Source of the DNA: Planctomycetia bacterium
GTDB taxonomy: Bacteria > Planctomycetota > Planctomycetia > Gemmatales > Gemmataceae
Direction of reading: 5' to 3'
Assembly (NCBI GenBank): GCA_022616395.1
Contig: JAKEEV010000948.1
Location: 1 to 6,525 of the forward strand
Length of the DNA: 6,525 bases
A model generated the notes under the pieces. It made no database searches and was not told the origin of the DNA. It saw only the letters and a list, made by a program, of their open reading frames with translations. The position numbers and the translations under genes are program-made. This document shows, one piece after another, positions 1 to 5,611 of the stretch; within the stretch, counting starts at the first letter, position 1, and every line of letters starts with the position of its first letter.

Positions 1-622
1 AGCAACTGATAAGCGCCTGAACGCCCGGAGGCGCGGCCGAGAGCGCCTTGAAGAGCGGTTCGGTCATCGGTCCCGAATCGCGACGAACGCGAACGCGCTC
101 CGGATTCGTCCGGCACACGTCCCAGATCACTACCTTCTGAGTCGCTTCCAGATCCTTGAGCTTCGCATAGATCGCGGACACCGGCACGAGTGTCGTTGGG
201 TCGTCCAGGTTCCCTTCGACAGGAACGATGTACGCTTTCCCGTCCTTCTCGGTGGCATGCACGCCGAAGTAAATCACCACGCGATCCTGTCCGCGTGTTG
301 TTGTGACGAAGTTGTCGAGAGTCTTCAGGATCATTTCTTTTGTGGGGAATCGGCCATCCGGCGGACCAAGCGTATCGGCCAGCACAAACAGTTGTTGGTT
401 GTCCGCGGCCATCGGCACGCGCAGAGCCTCGGCGAGTCGCTCGGCGGAAGGACGCACGCGATCCGCGCCCATCGGAGCAGCGTGCGTGAGTGGGGTCAGA
501 TATAGATAGTTGCTGGCGTGGATGAACAGTAACCGCCGCGGAAACGCGGGCGACTTCGGATCGTCGGCCATCGCCGGGCACGCGAACAGCAACGCCGCAG
601 CGACCGACAGGGCAAGACGCAT
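1..622 (-). CDS. Secreted caspase-like (peptidase C14) domain protein, C-terminus outside window
   Basis: I translated the minus strand from the ATG at 622-620: 207 codons stay open to the left edge, so the gene is 3'-truncated by the window. Residues 1-19 (MRLALSVAAALLFACPAMA) form a typical signal peptide with an AMA cleavage site, so the protein is probably exported. The remainder resembles a caspase p20 domain. A beta strand leads to the candidate catalytic His122 (VVIYFGVHATEKDGKAYIVP), and a second strand leads to the candidate catalytic Cys170 (KVVIWDVCRTNPER). Usual bacterial homologues have GHG around the His; here it is VHA, so activity is not certain. An SD-like GAGAAGGGG (637-629) lies six bases before the ATG and supports the start. 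Only about 18 bases separate the start from palindrome A, so the promoter is either in that element or further upstream with the TPR gene. Family is fairly sure; substrate unknown. Confidence 0.8.
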   Translation of the reverse strand, partial: MRLALSVAAALLFACPAMADDPKSPAFPRRLLFIHASNYLYLTPLTHAAPMGADRVRPSAERLAEALRVPMAADNQQLFVLADTLGPPDGRFPTKEMILKTLDNFVTTTRGQDRVVIYFGVHATEKDGKAYIVPVEGNLDDPTTLVPVSAIYAKLKDLEATQKVVIWDVCRTNPERVRVRRDSGPMTEPLFKALSAAPPGVQALISC

Positions 623-628
623 TGGGAA

Positions 629-637
629 CCCCTTCTC
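629..637 (-). promoter_or_regulatory. Shine-Dalgarno-like site of the caspase-like gene
   Basis: On the minus strand GAGAAGGGG ends six bases before the ATG at 622. It is the best purine-rich ribosome-binding candidate before this start and fixes it. It lies between the gene and the first heptamer of palindrome A, so the element ends just before the translation signal. Confidence 0.5.
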
Positions 638-639
638 GG

Positions 640-901
640 TCATCAGTGATCAGTGATCAGTGATCAGTGATCAGTGATCAGTAATCAGTCATCAGTCATC
701 AGATTTCAGAGGATCAGGAGTAGGAGTAAGAGGAGGATTTGGAAGAGGATTACGAGCACGAAGTAAGAGAACGAGGAAGAACCGAAGGCAGATCGGTCTG
801 TGTCCTTCTCTTAATCTGACTCCTGCTCTTCATCCTCTTCCAAATCCAAATCCTCATCCTGCTCCTCTGCTGACTGATCACTGATTACTGATCTCTGATT
901 C
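640..901. repeat. Palindromic element A: heptamer outer arms, hexamer inner arms
   Basis: Left outer arm, 640-702: nine tandem heptamers T(G/C/A)ATCAG. Left inner arm, 714-786: near-perfect hexamers of form NNNRGA with one 7-nt slip at 762-768. A central part of about 35 nt (787-820) follows. Right inner arm, 821-868: eight hexamers of the complementary form TCYNNN. Right outer arm, 867-901: five heptamers of form CTGATNN. The arms can pair: 735-750 is exactly complementary to 832-847 (16 bp), and 676-702 matches the complement of about 867-893 with about two mismatches. The right edge reaches into the stop codon of the TPR gene (902-900). The element could act as a transcript-end hairpin for that gene, although no U-tract terminator is visible. 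No ORF within it looks real. Confidence 0.85.
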
Positions 902-1907
902 AACCCGGTCGTGCGTACAAATCGTCAACGGCCTGGTTCAGAATGCTTTCCAGTTGCGCGGCCTCGGTGGGATTCGGGTCGCGGGCGAGGTGAGGGACGA
1001 GGTGAATCAACCCGTTCGGCTCAAAGCCAATCTCCAGGTTAGCAAGCAGCCCGCCCGGCACCCTGCGCACCGCGAACGACCACACAGACCGGCGAACCGC
1101 GGCTCGGCGAACGGTTGCGTCGGCTTGATCGCCCTGTCGGGTTTCGTGGTGAGCGATTGCGGCCAACACATCGCAGGTGACCGCGTGGCCGTCGCCGAAT
1201 TTCTTGTCGACGAAGGCGAGCAGATCGGCCAGCACCGCGCGCATCCGACCGGGATCACCCAGAGGAGCGCGGGCAATCACGCCGTTGACCGTTTCGATCA
1301 CGAGGTTATCCGGCAGGTCGGCGAGATCGGTGAACGGATTGTCCGAGCGTCCCGCGGCCTTCAGCGATTCGGCTCGCACCGGAATGACGGATGTGATGAG
1401 CGGATCGCCCAGCGCCCAGAGAGCATCGTAAGACTCCTGGGCGAGCTTCATCGCGTCGGCCGGCTTGCCCGCTTTCAAGAGTGTGTCGGCCAGCGGACCG
1501 TTGGCGACAGCCGCGCCAGCGCTCGTTGGCCCGTGCAGATTCTTGGCGAACGTCACGCACTGCCTGAGCACCTTCTCCGCTTCGTCGAACTTGGTCAGCC
1601 CGACGAGCGCTTCGGCAAAGCCGTACATGAACCCAAGACGGTCGCGTCGACCGGCTGCGTCGGGAGGCATCGGAGACTTGCTGGCGTGCTGAAACTCTAG
1701 CGCGGCCTTCTGGAACTCGCCCATGCGCAGGTGTAACCGGCCGATGTCGGCATACGCCACCGCCAGCGGATGCGACCCAGACCCGTGTTTGGCCTTCGCA
1801 TCCATCGCGGCCTTCTTCACCAACATCTCGGCCTCGCCCCTCTTCCCGTCGGCGAGCAACTGGAGAGCCTGTTGCAGCGTGGGCGATGGCTGATCCGCAA
1901 TCCACAT
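900..1907 (-). CDS. TPR-repeat protein (kinesin-light-chain-like repeats)
   Basis: 335 residues from the ATG at 1907 to the TGA at 902-900. The N-terminal half is made of helical pairs with TPR spacing: about residues 9-42, 47-78 (LAVAYADIGRLHLRMGEFQKAALEF), 91-126 (FAEALVGLTKFDEAEKVLRQ) and 131-167 (LADTLLKAGKPADAMKLAQE). Repeats of about 42 residues with such sequences resemble kinesin-light-chain TPRs, which bind partner proteins. The C-terminal half (about 200-335) has no family I recognise. No signal peptide or membrane segment is seen, so the protein is probably cytoplasmic. An in-frame TTG at 1970 would add 21 residues, but a good promoter (GATAAT at 1947-1942) lies inside that extension, so I prefer the ATG. 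The SD is weak. The 3' end abuts palindrome A. Partner and role are unknown. Confidence 0.8.
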   Translation of the reverse strand: MWIADQPSPTLQQALQLLADGKRGEAEMLVKKAAMDAKAKHGSGSHPLAVAYADIGRLHLRMGEFQKAALEFQHASKSPMPPDAAGRRDRLGFMYGFAEALVGLTKFDEAEKVLRQCVTFAKNLHGPTSAGAAVANGPLADTLLKAGKPADAMKLAQESYDALWALGDPLITSVIPVRAESLKAAGRSDNPFTDLADLPDNLVIETVNGVIARAPLGDPGRMRAVLADLLAFVDKKFGDGHAVTCDVLAAIAHHETRQGDQADATVRRAAVRRSVWSFAVRRVPGGLLANLEIGFEPNGLIHLVPHLARDPNPTEAAQLESILNQAVDDLYARPG

Positions 1908-1941
1908 ATTGCAGTTACCCCGGCAAAGAGACAACGAACCG

Positions 1942-1970
1942 ATTATCGCCTCTGTTTGCTTTGTGAGCAA
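1942..1970 (-). promoter_or_regulatory. Candidate sigma-70 promoter of the TPR gene
   Basis: On the minus strand TTGCTC (1970-1965) and GATAAT (1947-1942) are separated by 17 bases. The -10 matches the consensus at five of six positions, the -35 at three. Transcription would start near 1935, giving a leader of about 28 nt before the ATG at 1907. The promoter sits just outside the edge of palindrome B (1974), so B lies directly upstream of it. Confidence 0.4.
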
Positions 1971-1973
1971 GAG

Positions 1974-2249
1974 TGGGCAGTGAGCAGTAATCAGTGATCA
2001 GTCATCAGTCATCAGCAATCAGTAATCAGTGATCGGAGGAGTAGGAGTCGGATAAGGATGAAGAAGAGGAAGAAGAGTAAGAGTAGGAGAAAGAGTAAGA
2101 AGAGGACAAAGACCGAGCGGGCTTTTGGTTCATGCTCGTTCTTTTAACTCCTGCTCTTACTCCTGTTCCTCTTCCTCCTCTTACTCCGAATCCTGCTCCT
2201 CCGATGACTGATTACTGATGACTGTTCACTGATGACTGATCACTGCTCA
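1974..2249. repeat. Palindromic element B: same composite design as A, in a divergent spacer
   Basis: Left outer arm, 1974-2036: nine heptamers, mostly T(G/A/C)ATCAG. Left inner arm, 2041-2112: twelve hexamers in unbroken register, nearly all ending RGA, almost purine-only on the plus strand. Central part 2113-2148, with a small 5-bp stem (CGAGC 2114-2118, GCTCG 2134-2138). Right inner arm, 2149-2202: nine hexamers TCYNNN. Right outer arm, 2201-2249: seven heptamers, mostly CTGATNA. The reverse complement of the right arm follows the left arm for about 100 bases with scattered substitutions and unit-sized gaps. It fills most of the spacer between the divergent TPR and exported-protein genes. 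It is plainly related to A in words, order and strand bias, but its centre differs. Confidence 0.85.
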
Positions 2250-2264
2250 CTTCTCGAAGAGGTC

Positions 2265-2294
2265 TTTACAATCCCGTTTTCTGTTGGCATAAGC
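2265..2294 (+). promoter_or_regulatory. Weak candidate promoter of the exported-protein/lipoprotein operon
   Basis: TTTACA (2265-2270, five of six matches to the -35 consensus) is followed after 18 bases by CATAAG (2289-2294, four of six matches to the -10). It lies between palindrome B and the coupled gene pair, on the correct strand. The -10 is poor, so this is only a candidate. Confidence 0.25.
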
Positions 2295-2364
2295 CCACCT
2301 GATCACCGCGAACTACAACCACCTGCCCAAAGCCCGCGCCGACGAGGGGAACGCGCGGGCTTGA
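2293..2364 (+). pseudogene. Possible short 3' remnant of a gene
   Basis: After the TAA at 2290-2292 one frame stays open for 23 codons to a TGA at 2362-2364 and contains LITANYNHLPKARADEGNAR. Nearly every codon ends in G or C, as in the real genes here. There is no start codon and the family is not recognisable. It may be the tail of a gene cut off by palindrome B, or simply chance in GC-rich DNA. Confidence 0.2.
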
Positions 2365-2385
2365 GGTGAGTTGAGCGAGATGGTG

Positions 2386-2393
2386 AAGGGGGA
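2386..2393 (+). promoter_or_regulatory. Shine-Dalgarno site that decides the start of the exported-protein gene
   Basis: AAGGGGGA ends four bases before the ATG at 2398. The upstream in-frame starts (TTG 2371, ATG 2380) lack such a site and would put extra polar residues in front of the signal peptide. Confidence 0.55.
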
Positions 2394-2397
2394 AGCC

Positions 2398-2985
2398 ATG
2401 AGCCGATTCCGGGGTCGAATCCGGTTGTGGGGGGTCGCCGCTGCGCTGGCGATAGGCGCGGGGGCATCTGTCGCGGCTGAACCACCAACCACCACCGACA
2501 CGCGGCCGTGGTACAAGAAAATCTTCTTCTCCGCGCCCAAGCCAGCCGGACCCGCAGTCCGGTCCGGTCCGGTTCCCGCGCCACCGACACGAATGCCGAC
2601 TATTACGCCCACACTGGCGCCGGAAGTCGTTGCCGATGCCGTGCGTGCTGAACGCGAAGCCTGGGAACGGCGCATGTCCGTCTGCCTGCGACTCCGGCAG
2701 ATCGCGCTCGACCGCAACGACGAGTTGCTCATGCGTCAGGTGGATGAACTCGAACGCCGGGCGAATGCCCTTTACGCTCAGCGAGTCTCGGCGATGGGTG
2801 TACCCAAGCTGAAGGCTCCACTGCCGCCGGATTCGTCCGCGGGGTTCGCCGCGTCTCTCGACCTGGCACCGGAAAAGCCCATCGATCCGAAGGCAGCAGC
2901 CGCGAAGCTCACCGCGCCGGCCGCTCCGACTCCTGTTACCGGAAGCGCCAACATCCGCACAGTGAAGCCGGAGGGCCAGCCGTGA
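2398..2985 (+). CDS. Exported proline/alanine-rich protein with a central helical segment, unknown function
   Basis: 195 residues from the ATG at 2398. Residues 1-27 form a signal peptide: basic MSRFRGRIR, a hydrophobic core (WGVAAALAIGAGA) and a probable VAA cleavage site before EPP. A Trp/Tyr/Lys patch (PWYKKIFF, 37-44) is followed by a proline-rich linker to about 75. Residues about 76-131 are strongly helical and charged (EVVADAVRAEREAWERR, MRQVDELERRANALYAQRV), possibly a short coiled coil. The tail (138-195) is again rich in Pro and Ala. I do not recognise the family. The stop codon overlaps the GTG start of the lipoprotein gene (GTGA, 2982-2985), so the two are translationally coupled and their products may work together at the cell envelope. 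That joint role is inferred from coupling only. Confidence 0.75.
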   Translation: MSRFRGRIRLWGVAAALAIGAGASVAAEPPTTTDTRPWYKKIFFSAPKPAGPAVRSGPVPAPPTRMPTITPTLAPEVVADAVRAEREAWERRMSVCLRLRQIALDRNDELLMRQVDELERRANALYAQRVSAMGVPKLKAPLPPDSSAGFAASLDLAPEKPIDPKAAAAKLTAPAAPTPVTGSANIRTVKPEGQP

Positions 2986-3314
2986 AAACCCTCTTCACAA
3001 CCACACTGCTTGCGCTTGGCCTCGTCGTACTGACTGGTTGCGGCACGCTCAAGCCCATCGGCCCGCTGGCTCCGGAAGTTCCGATCACGCAGCAGGGTCA
3101 ACCGTTGCCTGGCGCGCCTGTGGCAAGCAGCCCGCCCGCGATTCGCCCCACTCCGCCCGCAATGTTCGTGACACCAAGCGATGTGGACCCCGACAACCCT
3201 TACCTCGCGGCTCAACAGCTCGCTGCGGAATTCGAGGCCGACCGCAAGACGATCTCGACCGCTCCCACCACGGTCGAAATTTCACGCATCAAGGGCGGCG
3301 TGAAGCAGAAATAG
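2982..3314 (+). CDS. Small lipoprotein, unknown function
   Basis: 110 residues from a GTG start at 2982 that overlaps the preceding stop by four bases. A GGAGG at 2970-2974 serves as SD. The N-terminus is a lipoprotein signal: MKTLF, a hydrophobic core, and the lipobox LTGC with Cys20 as the lipidation site. Residue +2 is Gly, not Asp, which by the enterobacterial Lol rule would favour the outer membrane. The mature part is proline-rich (31-66) and then carries a short helical segment (DNPYLAAQQLAAEFEADRKT, 71-90). No known domain is visible. It is the second gene of an operon with the exported protein upstream. The TAG stop (3312-3314) is formed by the first three bases of palindrome C. Confidence 0.75.
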   Translation: MKTLFTTTLLALGLVVLTGCGTLKPIGPLAPEVPITQQGQPLPGAPVASSPPAIRPTPPAMFVTPSDVDPDNPYLAAQQLAAEFEADRKTISTAPTTVEISRIKGGVKQK

Positions 3315-3430
3315 TGGCTAGTGGATAGTGGCTAGTGGTTAGTGAAAGACAGAAGACCAGAGCCAAGAGCGCTTCTGGTCTTCTGCCTTCTGTCTTTCAC
3401 TAACCACTAGCCACTATCCACTAGCCACTA
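3312..3430. repeat. Palindromic element C: 44-bp perfect inverted repeat between convergent genes, likely bidirectional terminator
   Basis: Positions 3312-3355 are the exact reverse complement of 3387-3430. A 7-nt bulge on the right (3380-3386) is followed by five more pairs (3356-3360 with 3375-3379) and a loop of about 14 nt. The outer part of each arm is five tandem heptamers TAGTGGN (the last one TAGTGAA). The variable bases agree between the arms, so the element is an inverted duplication and not two independent arrays. It exactly fills the space between the stop codons of the lipoprotein and sigma genes. A transcript from either side would fold into a very stable hairpin. No clear U-tract follows, so termination or 3'-end protection is inferred from position. 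Confidence 0.9.
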
Positions 3431-5008
3431 CTATTCATCCTCGTCCGCGAACTCTTCGAGTCGGCAGGAGCGAGTTGGTTGGCGGAGCTTCAAGAGTCCG
3501 CGGGCTTCGATCTGGCGGATGCGTTCGCGGGTGATGCCGTAGAGCTGGGCGACTTCGTCGAGCGTCTTGGGCGTGCCGTCCTTCAGCCCGAAGCGAAGTT
3601 CGATCACTTCGCGCTCGCGTGGGGCGAGGCTCTTGAGCACTTCGTTGATGCGCTCCTTCAGAAGCCGTTGATCGACCTGATCGCCGGGATTCGGGTCCAT
3701 GCCCGCGCTCAAGAAGTCCTCGAGAGCGCGTTCGCCATCTCCTCCGAGCGGATCGTTGATGCTCACAGGGTGGCGACCAACGATTCGCAGGCTCCGGGCA
3801 TCTTCTTCCTTCACGCCCAGCACCGCGGCCAGTTCCTCCGCGCTCGGCTCTCGACCAGTCGCGGCGGAAAGTTCGCCCCGCAGTCGTTCCATGCGTGCCA
3901 TCAAGCTGATCTGGTGGCACGGCACACGCACCGTGCGGGCGTGATCGTGCAACGCGCGGGTAATACCCTGCCGAATCCACCATGTCGCGTAGGTGCCGAA
4001 CTTGTATTCGAGCCTCCACTCGTACTTGTCCACCGCGCGCATCAGTCCGCGATTGCCTTCCTGAATCAAATCCGAGAACGGCAGCCCGCGGTTGCGGTAG
4101 TTCTTCGCGATGGAGACGACCAGCCGCAGGTTCGCTTCGGCCAGTTCCTTTCGCACCTTCTGGTACATCACCCTGCGCTTGCGGAGCACGCAGACAAGCG
4201 CGGCCAGTTCATCAGCGGTCATCGAAGCCCGGCACTCGGCTTCACGCAGAAGTTTGCCGGTCTTGGCTCGGTCGGCCGGGCCGATGGAGTCCGCGTGCAA
4301 GATCGCCAGGTTCAGTAGCTCATCGGCGAGGTCGTTGAGTTCGTCGGTCCAGCGCTCAAGCAGTTCGGTGCGCGGAGAGAGTTCGGCCACGAGCTTGCGG
4401 CACTTCGCCAGCCGGTAGAAGCGGTCACGCTGCCAGGCTCGGCGCGTGCCGCGAAACTCATCGCGCACTCCGGCGGCAAACACCCGAGTGTCCTGTTCCA
4501 GAAGCGCCTTGAGTGTGTGAAGGTCGGTGCCGAGTCGCGCGAGAATCTGCACGCGGCTGAGTCGCAGTTGCGCGGATGAATACACATCGACGTTCGGGTC
4601 GATGGGCGTCTGACCGGCGGCGATCTGCTCGAATTTTTCCAATACACGGGCCAGGACTCGCGGACACACCAGAGCCGCGTTGCGGAATCGGTTGCGGTGA
4701 TGTTCGAGCTTCTTGGCTAACGCCAGTTCCTTGTCGCGCGTCAACAGTGGGATCGAACCCATCTGGCGCAGGTACAGACCCAGAGCGTCATCCGGGCCGC
4801 TGGCGTATTCTTCCTCGCGGGCCGGTTCGTCATCCTCAACCGGTGACCGCGGGCGCTCCGGTTCAAGCGCGGTATCATCGTCCGACCCTTCGAGGTCGTC
4901 GAGGTCGTCATCCACCTCGTCGATGTCCTCCTGCTCCGCGATCTCGTCGCGAGGCAGTTCGTCCACCGGCCGGTCATTGTGTCCCTGGTTGTGAATCATC
5001 CGGCTCAT
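3431..5008 (-). CDS. rpoD: RNA polymerase sigma-70 factor, RpoD/SigA type
   Basis: 525 residues from the ATG at 5008 (a second ATG is at 4999; the open frame extends to a TTG at 5236 but that part looks non-coding). The N-terminus (about 16-68) is very acidic, with runs such as DEVDDDLDDLEGSDDD, in place of a recognisable region 1.1. Region 1.2 is about 73-105 (LGLYLRQMGSIPLLTRDKE). About 105-285 is a nonconserved helical insert. Region 2 starts near 289 (ANLRLVVSIAKNYRNRGLPF) and includes DLIQEGNRGLMRAVDKYEWR and the -10-binding YKFGTYATWWIRQGITRAL (335-353). Region 3 is about 366-440. Region 4 (448-510) ends in the -35 helix-turn-helix TLDEVAQLYGITRERIRQIE. All core motifs are intact, so it should direct RNA polymerase to sigma-70 promoters. 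Planctomycetes can carry several RpoD-like paralogues, so I cannot say it is the primary one; the symbol marks the family. Confidence 0.92.
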   Translation of the reverse strand: MSRMIHNQGHNDRPVDELPRDEIAEQEDIDEVDDDLDDLEGSDDDTALEPERPRSPVEDDEPAREEEYASGPDDALGLYLRQMGSIPLLTRDKELALAKKLEHHRNRFRNAALVCPRVLARVLEKFEQIAAGQTPIDPNVDVYSSAQLRLSRVQILARLGTDLHTLKALLEQDTRVFAAGVRDEFRGTRRAWQRDRFYRLAKCRKLVAELSPRTELLERWTDELNDLADELLNLAILHADSIGPADRAKTGKLLREAECRASMTADELAALVCVLRKRRVMYQKVRKELAEANLRLVVSIAKNYRNRGLPFSDLIQEGNRGLMRAVDKYEWRLEYKFGTYATWWIRQGITRALHDHARTVRVPCHQISLMARMERLRGELSAATGREPSAEELAAVLGVKEEDARSLRIVGRHPVSINDPLGGDGERALEDFLSAGMDPNPGDQVDQRLLKERINEVLKSLAPREREVIELRFGLKDGTPKTLDEVAQLYGITRERIRQIEARGLLKLRQPTRSCRLEEFADEDE

Positions 5009-5019
5009 GTCCCTGTGTC

Positions 5020-5040
5020 CCGACCGATACGCCCGGTCGG
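5020..5040 (-). promoter_or_regulatory. Hairpin in the sigma-gene leader
   Basis: CCGACCG (5020-5026) and CGGTCGG (5034-5040) form a perfect 7-bp stem with a 7-nt loop, ending 12 bases before the ATG at 5008. In the sigma mRNA it would lie just upstream of the start and could influence ribosome access. Function is a guess from position. Confidence 0.3.
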
Positions 5041-5274
5041 AAGGCGTAAAAGTTCTGTGCGCGCCACACCGCAAAACGGACGTACTCCGCTTTGGGAGTT
5101 CCGTACGAACGGGTTGTAATGGGGTAACCGCAACGCCGACGGTTCCGGGCGCCAACGTGCGGGTAGAAGCCACAGCTAACGTCGCGAGAATGGGTGTAAC
5201 CACCCGCTTCCAAATTCCGACGCCTCCACCGGGCAAAAGGTTCGCCCGCGAGGAATGGAATCACGCTCTGCCTT

Positions 5275-5280
5275 ATTATA
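5275..5280 (-). promoter_or_regulatory. Perfect -10 (TATAAT) for the sigma gene
   Basis: The minus strand reads GGGTATAATAAGG across this site, six of six to the -10 consensus. No good TTGACA lies 16-18 bases upstream. Transcription from here would give a leader of about 260 nt carrying the 5020-5040 hairpin. Confidence 0.35.
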
Positions 5281-5401
5281 CCCGACCTTCCCAGCCGAAG
5301 ACGGCATCGAACCGTAAACTTTCACTCCTTTGCCCGTTCTGGCACAAAGTCCCCAACCAAATCACCAAACATCACTCATAACGCCAGAACACTGCGCGAT
5401 G

Positions 5402-5435
5402 CCTGGAAGGGAGTCGTTCCGCTCGGACTTCCAGG
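5402..5435. repeat. 8-bp inverted repeat, possible operator
   Basis: CCTGGAAG (5402-5409) and CTTCCAGG (5428-5435) are perfect inverted copies with an 18-nt gap. No T-run follows on either strand, so a terminator is unlikely. It sits in the divergent spacer, where a regulator might bind. Confidence 0.25.
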
Positions 5436-5611
5436 AAAATTCGGTCTGGCGCTACCTGTTCAATTGTATCTTTGTCATTGAATCAGGGGCCTTGGATCGA
5501 CAAGCCAACAAGCCCGACAAAGTAAAATCTGTCGGTCGAGGCGTTCTGTACCGACTTTGTGAACTTTTGCACAGATCCAGTCGATATCTCTCTCCTTCGT
5601 AAAACGTCAGC

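Larger units (their letters stand above)
5009..5611. other. Gene-free divergent spacer between the sigma and hydrolase genes
   Basis: About 600 bases without a convincing gene. AT content rises in 5260-5560 relative to the flanks, as expected for a promoter region. Open frames here (for example 5330-5602 plus) show no family, no GC3 bias and no SD. It holds a perfect TATAAT on the minus strand, a hairpin 12 bases before the sigma start, and an 8-bp inverted repeat at 5402-5435. I see no tRNA or recognisable riboswitch. Confidence 0.5.

Noticed and set aside
640..702. CRISPR array
   Set aside because: Units are 7 nt in direct tandem with no spacers, and the array is mirrored as a palindrome.
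640..702. Replication origin or Dam/SeqA-type GATC cluster
   Set aside because: GATC arises only in the TGATCAG variant and is lost in TAATCAG/TCATCAG units; no DnaA boxes or dnaA/dnaN genes nearby.
954..1700. 248-codon plus-strand open frame opposite the TPR gene
   Set aside because: Antisense shadow of a GC-rich gene; no domain, and the minus-strand frame has clear TPR repeats.
1908..1970. TTG start at 1970 for the TPR protein
   Set aside because: The stretch contains a good -10 promoter element, and the ATG at 1907 begins the recognisable protein.
3479..4318. 279-codon plus-strand open frame opposite the sigma gene
   Set aside because: Shadow of the conserved regions 2-4 of the sigma factor, which are unmistakable on the minus strand.
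5009..5236. N-terminal extension of the sigma factor from the TTG at 5236
   Set aside because: The 76 extra residues resemble no sigma region, and the ATG at 5008 gives a normal start for the acidic N-terminus.
5402..5435. Intrinsic terminator
   Set aside because: Stem is only 8 bp with an 18-nt loop and no U-tract on either side.
5330..5602. 90-codon plus-strand open frame in the spacer
   Set aside because: No SD, no coding bias, no recognisable family.
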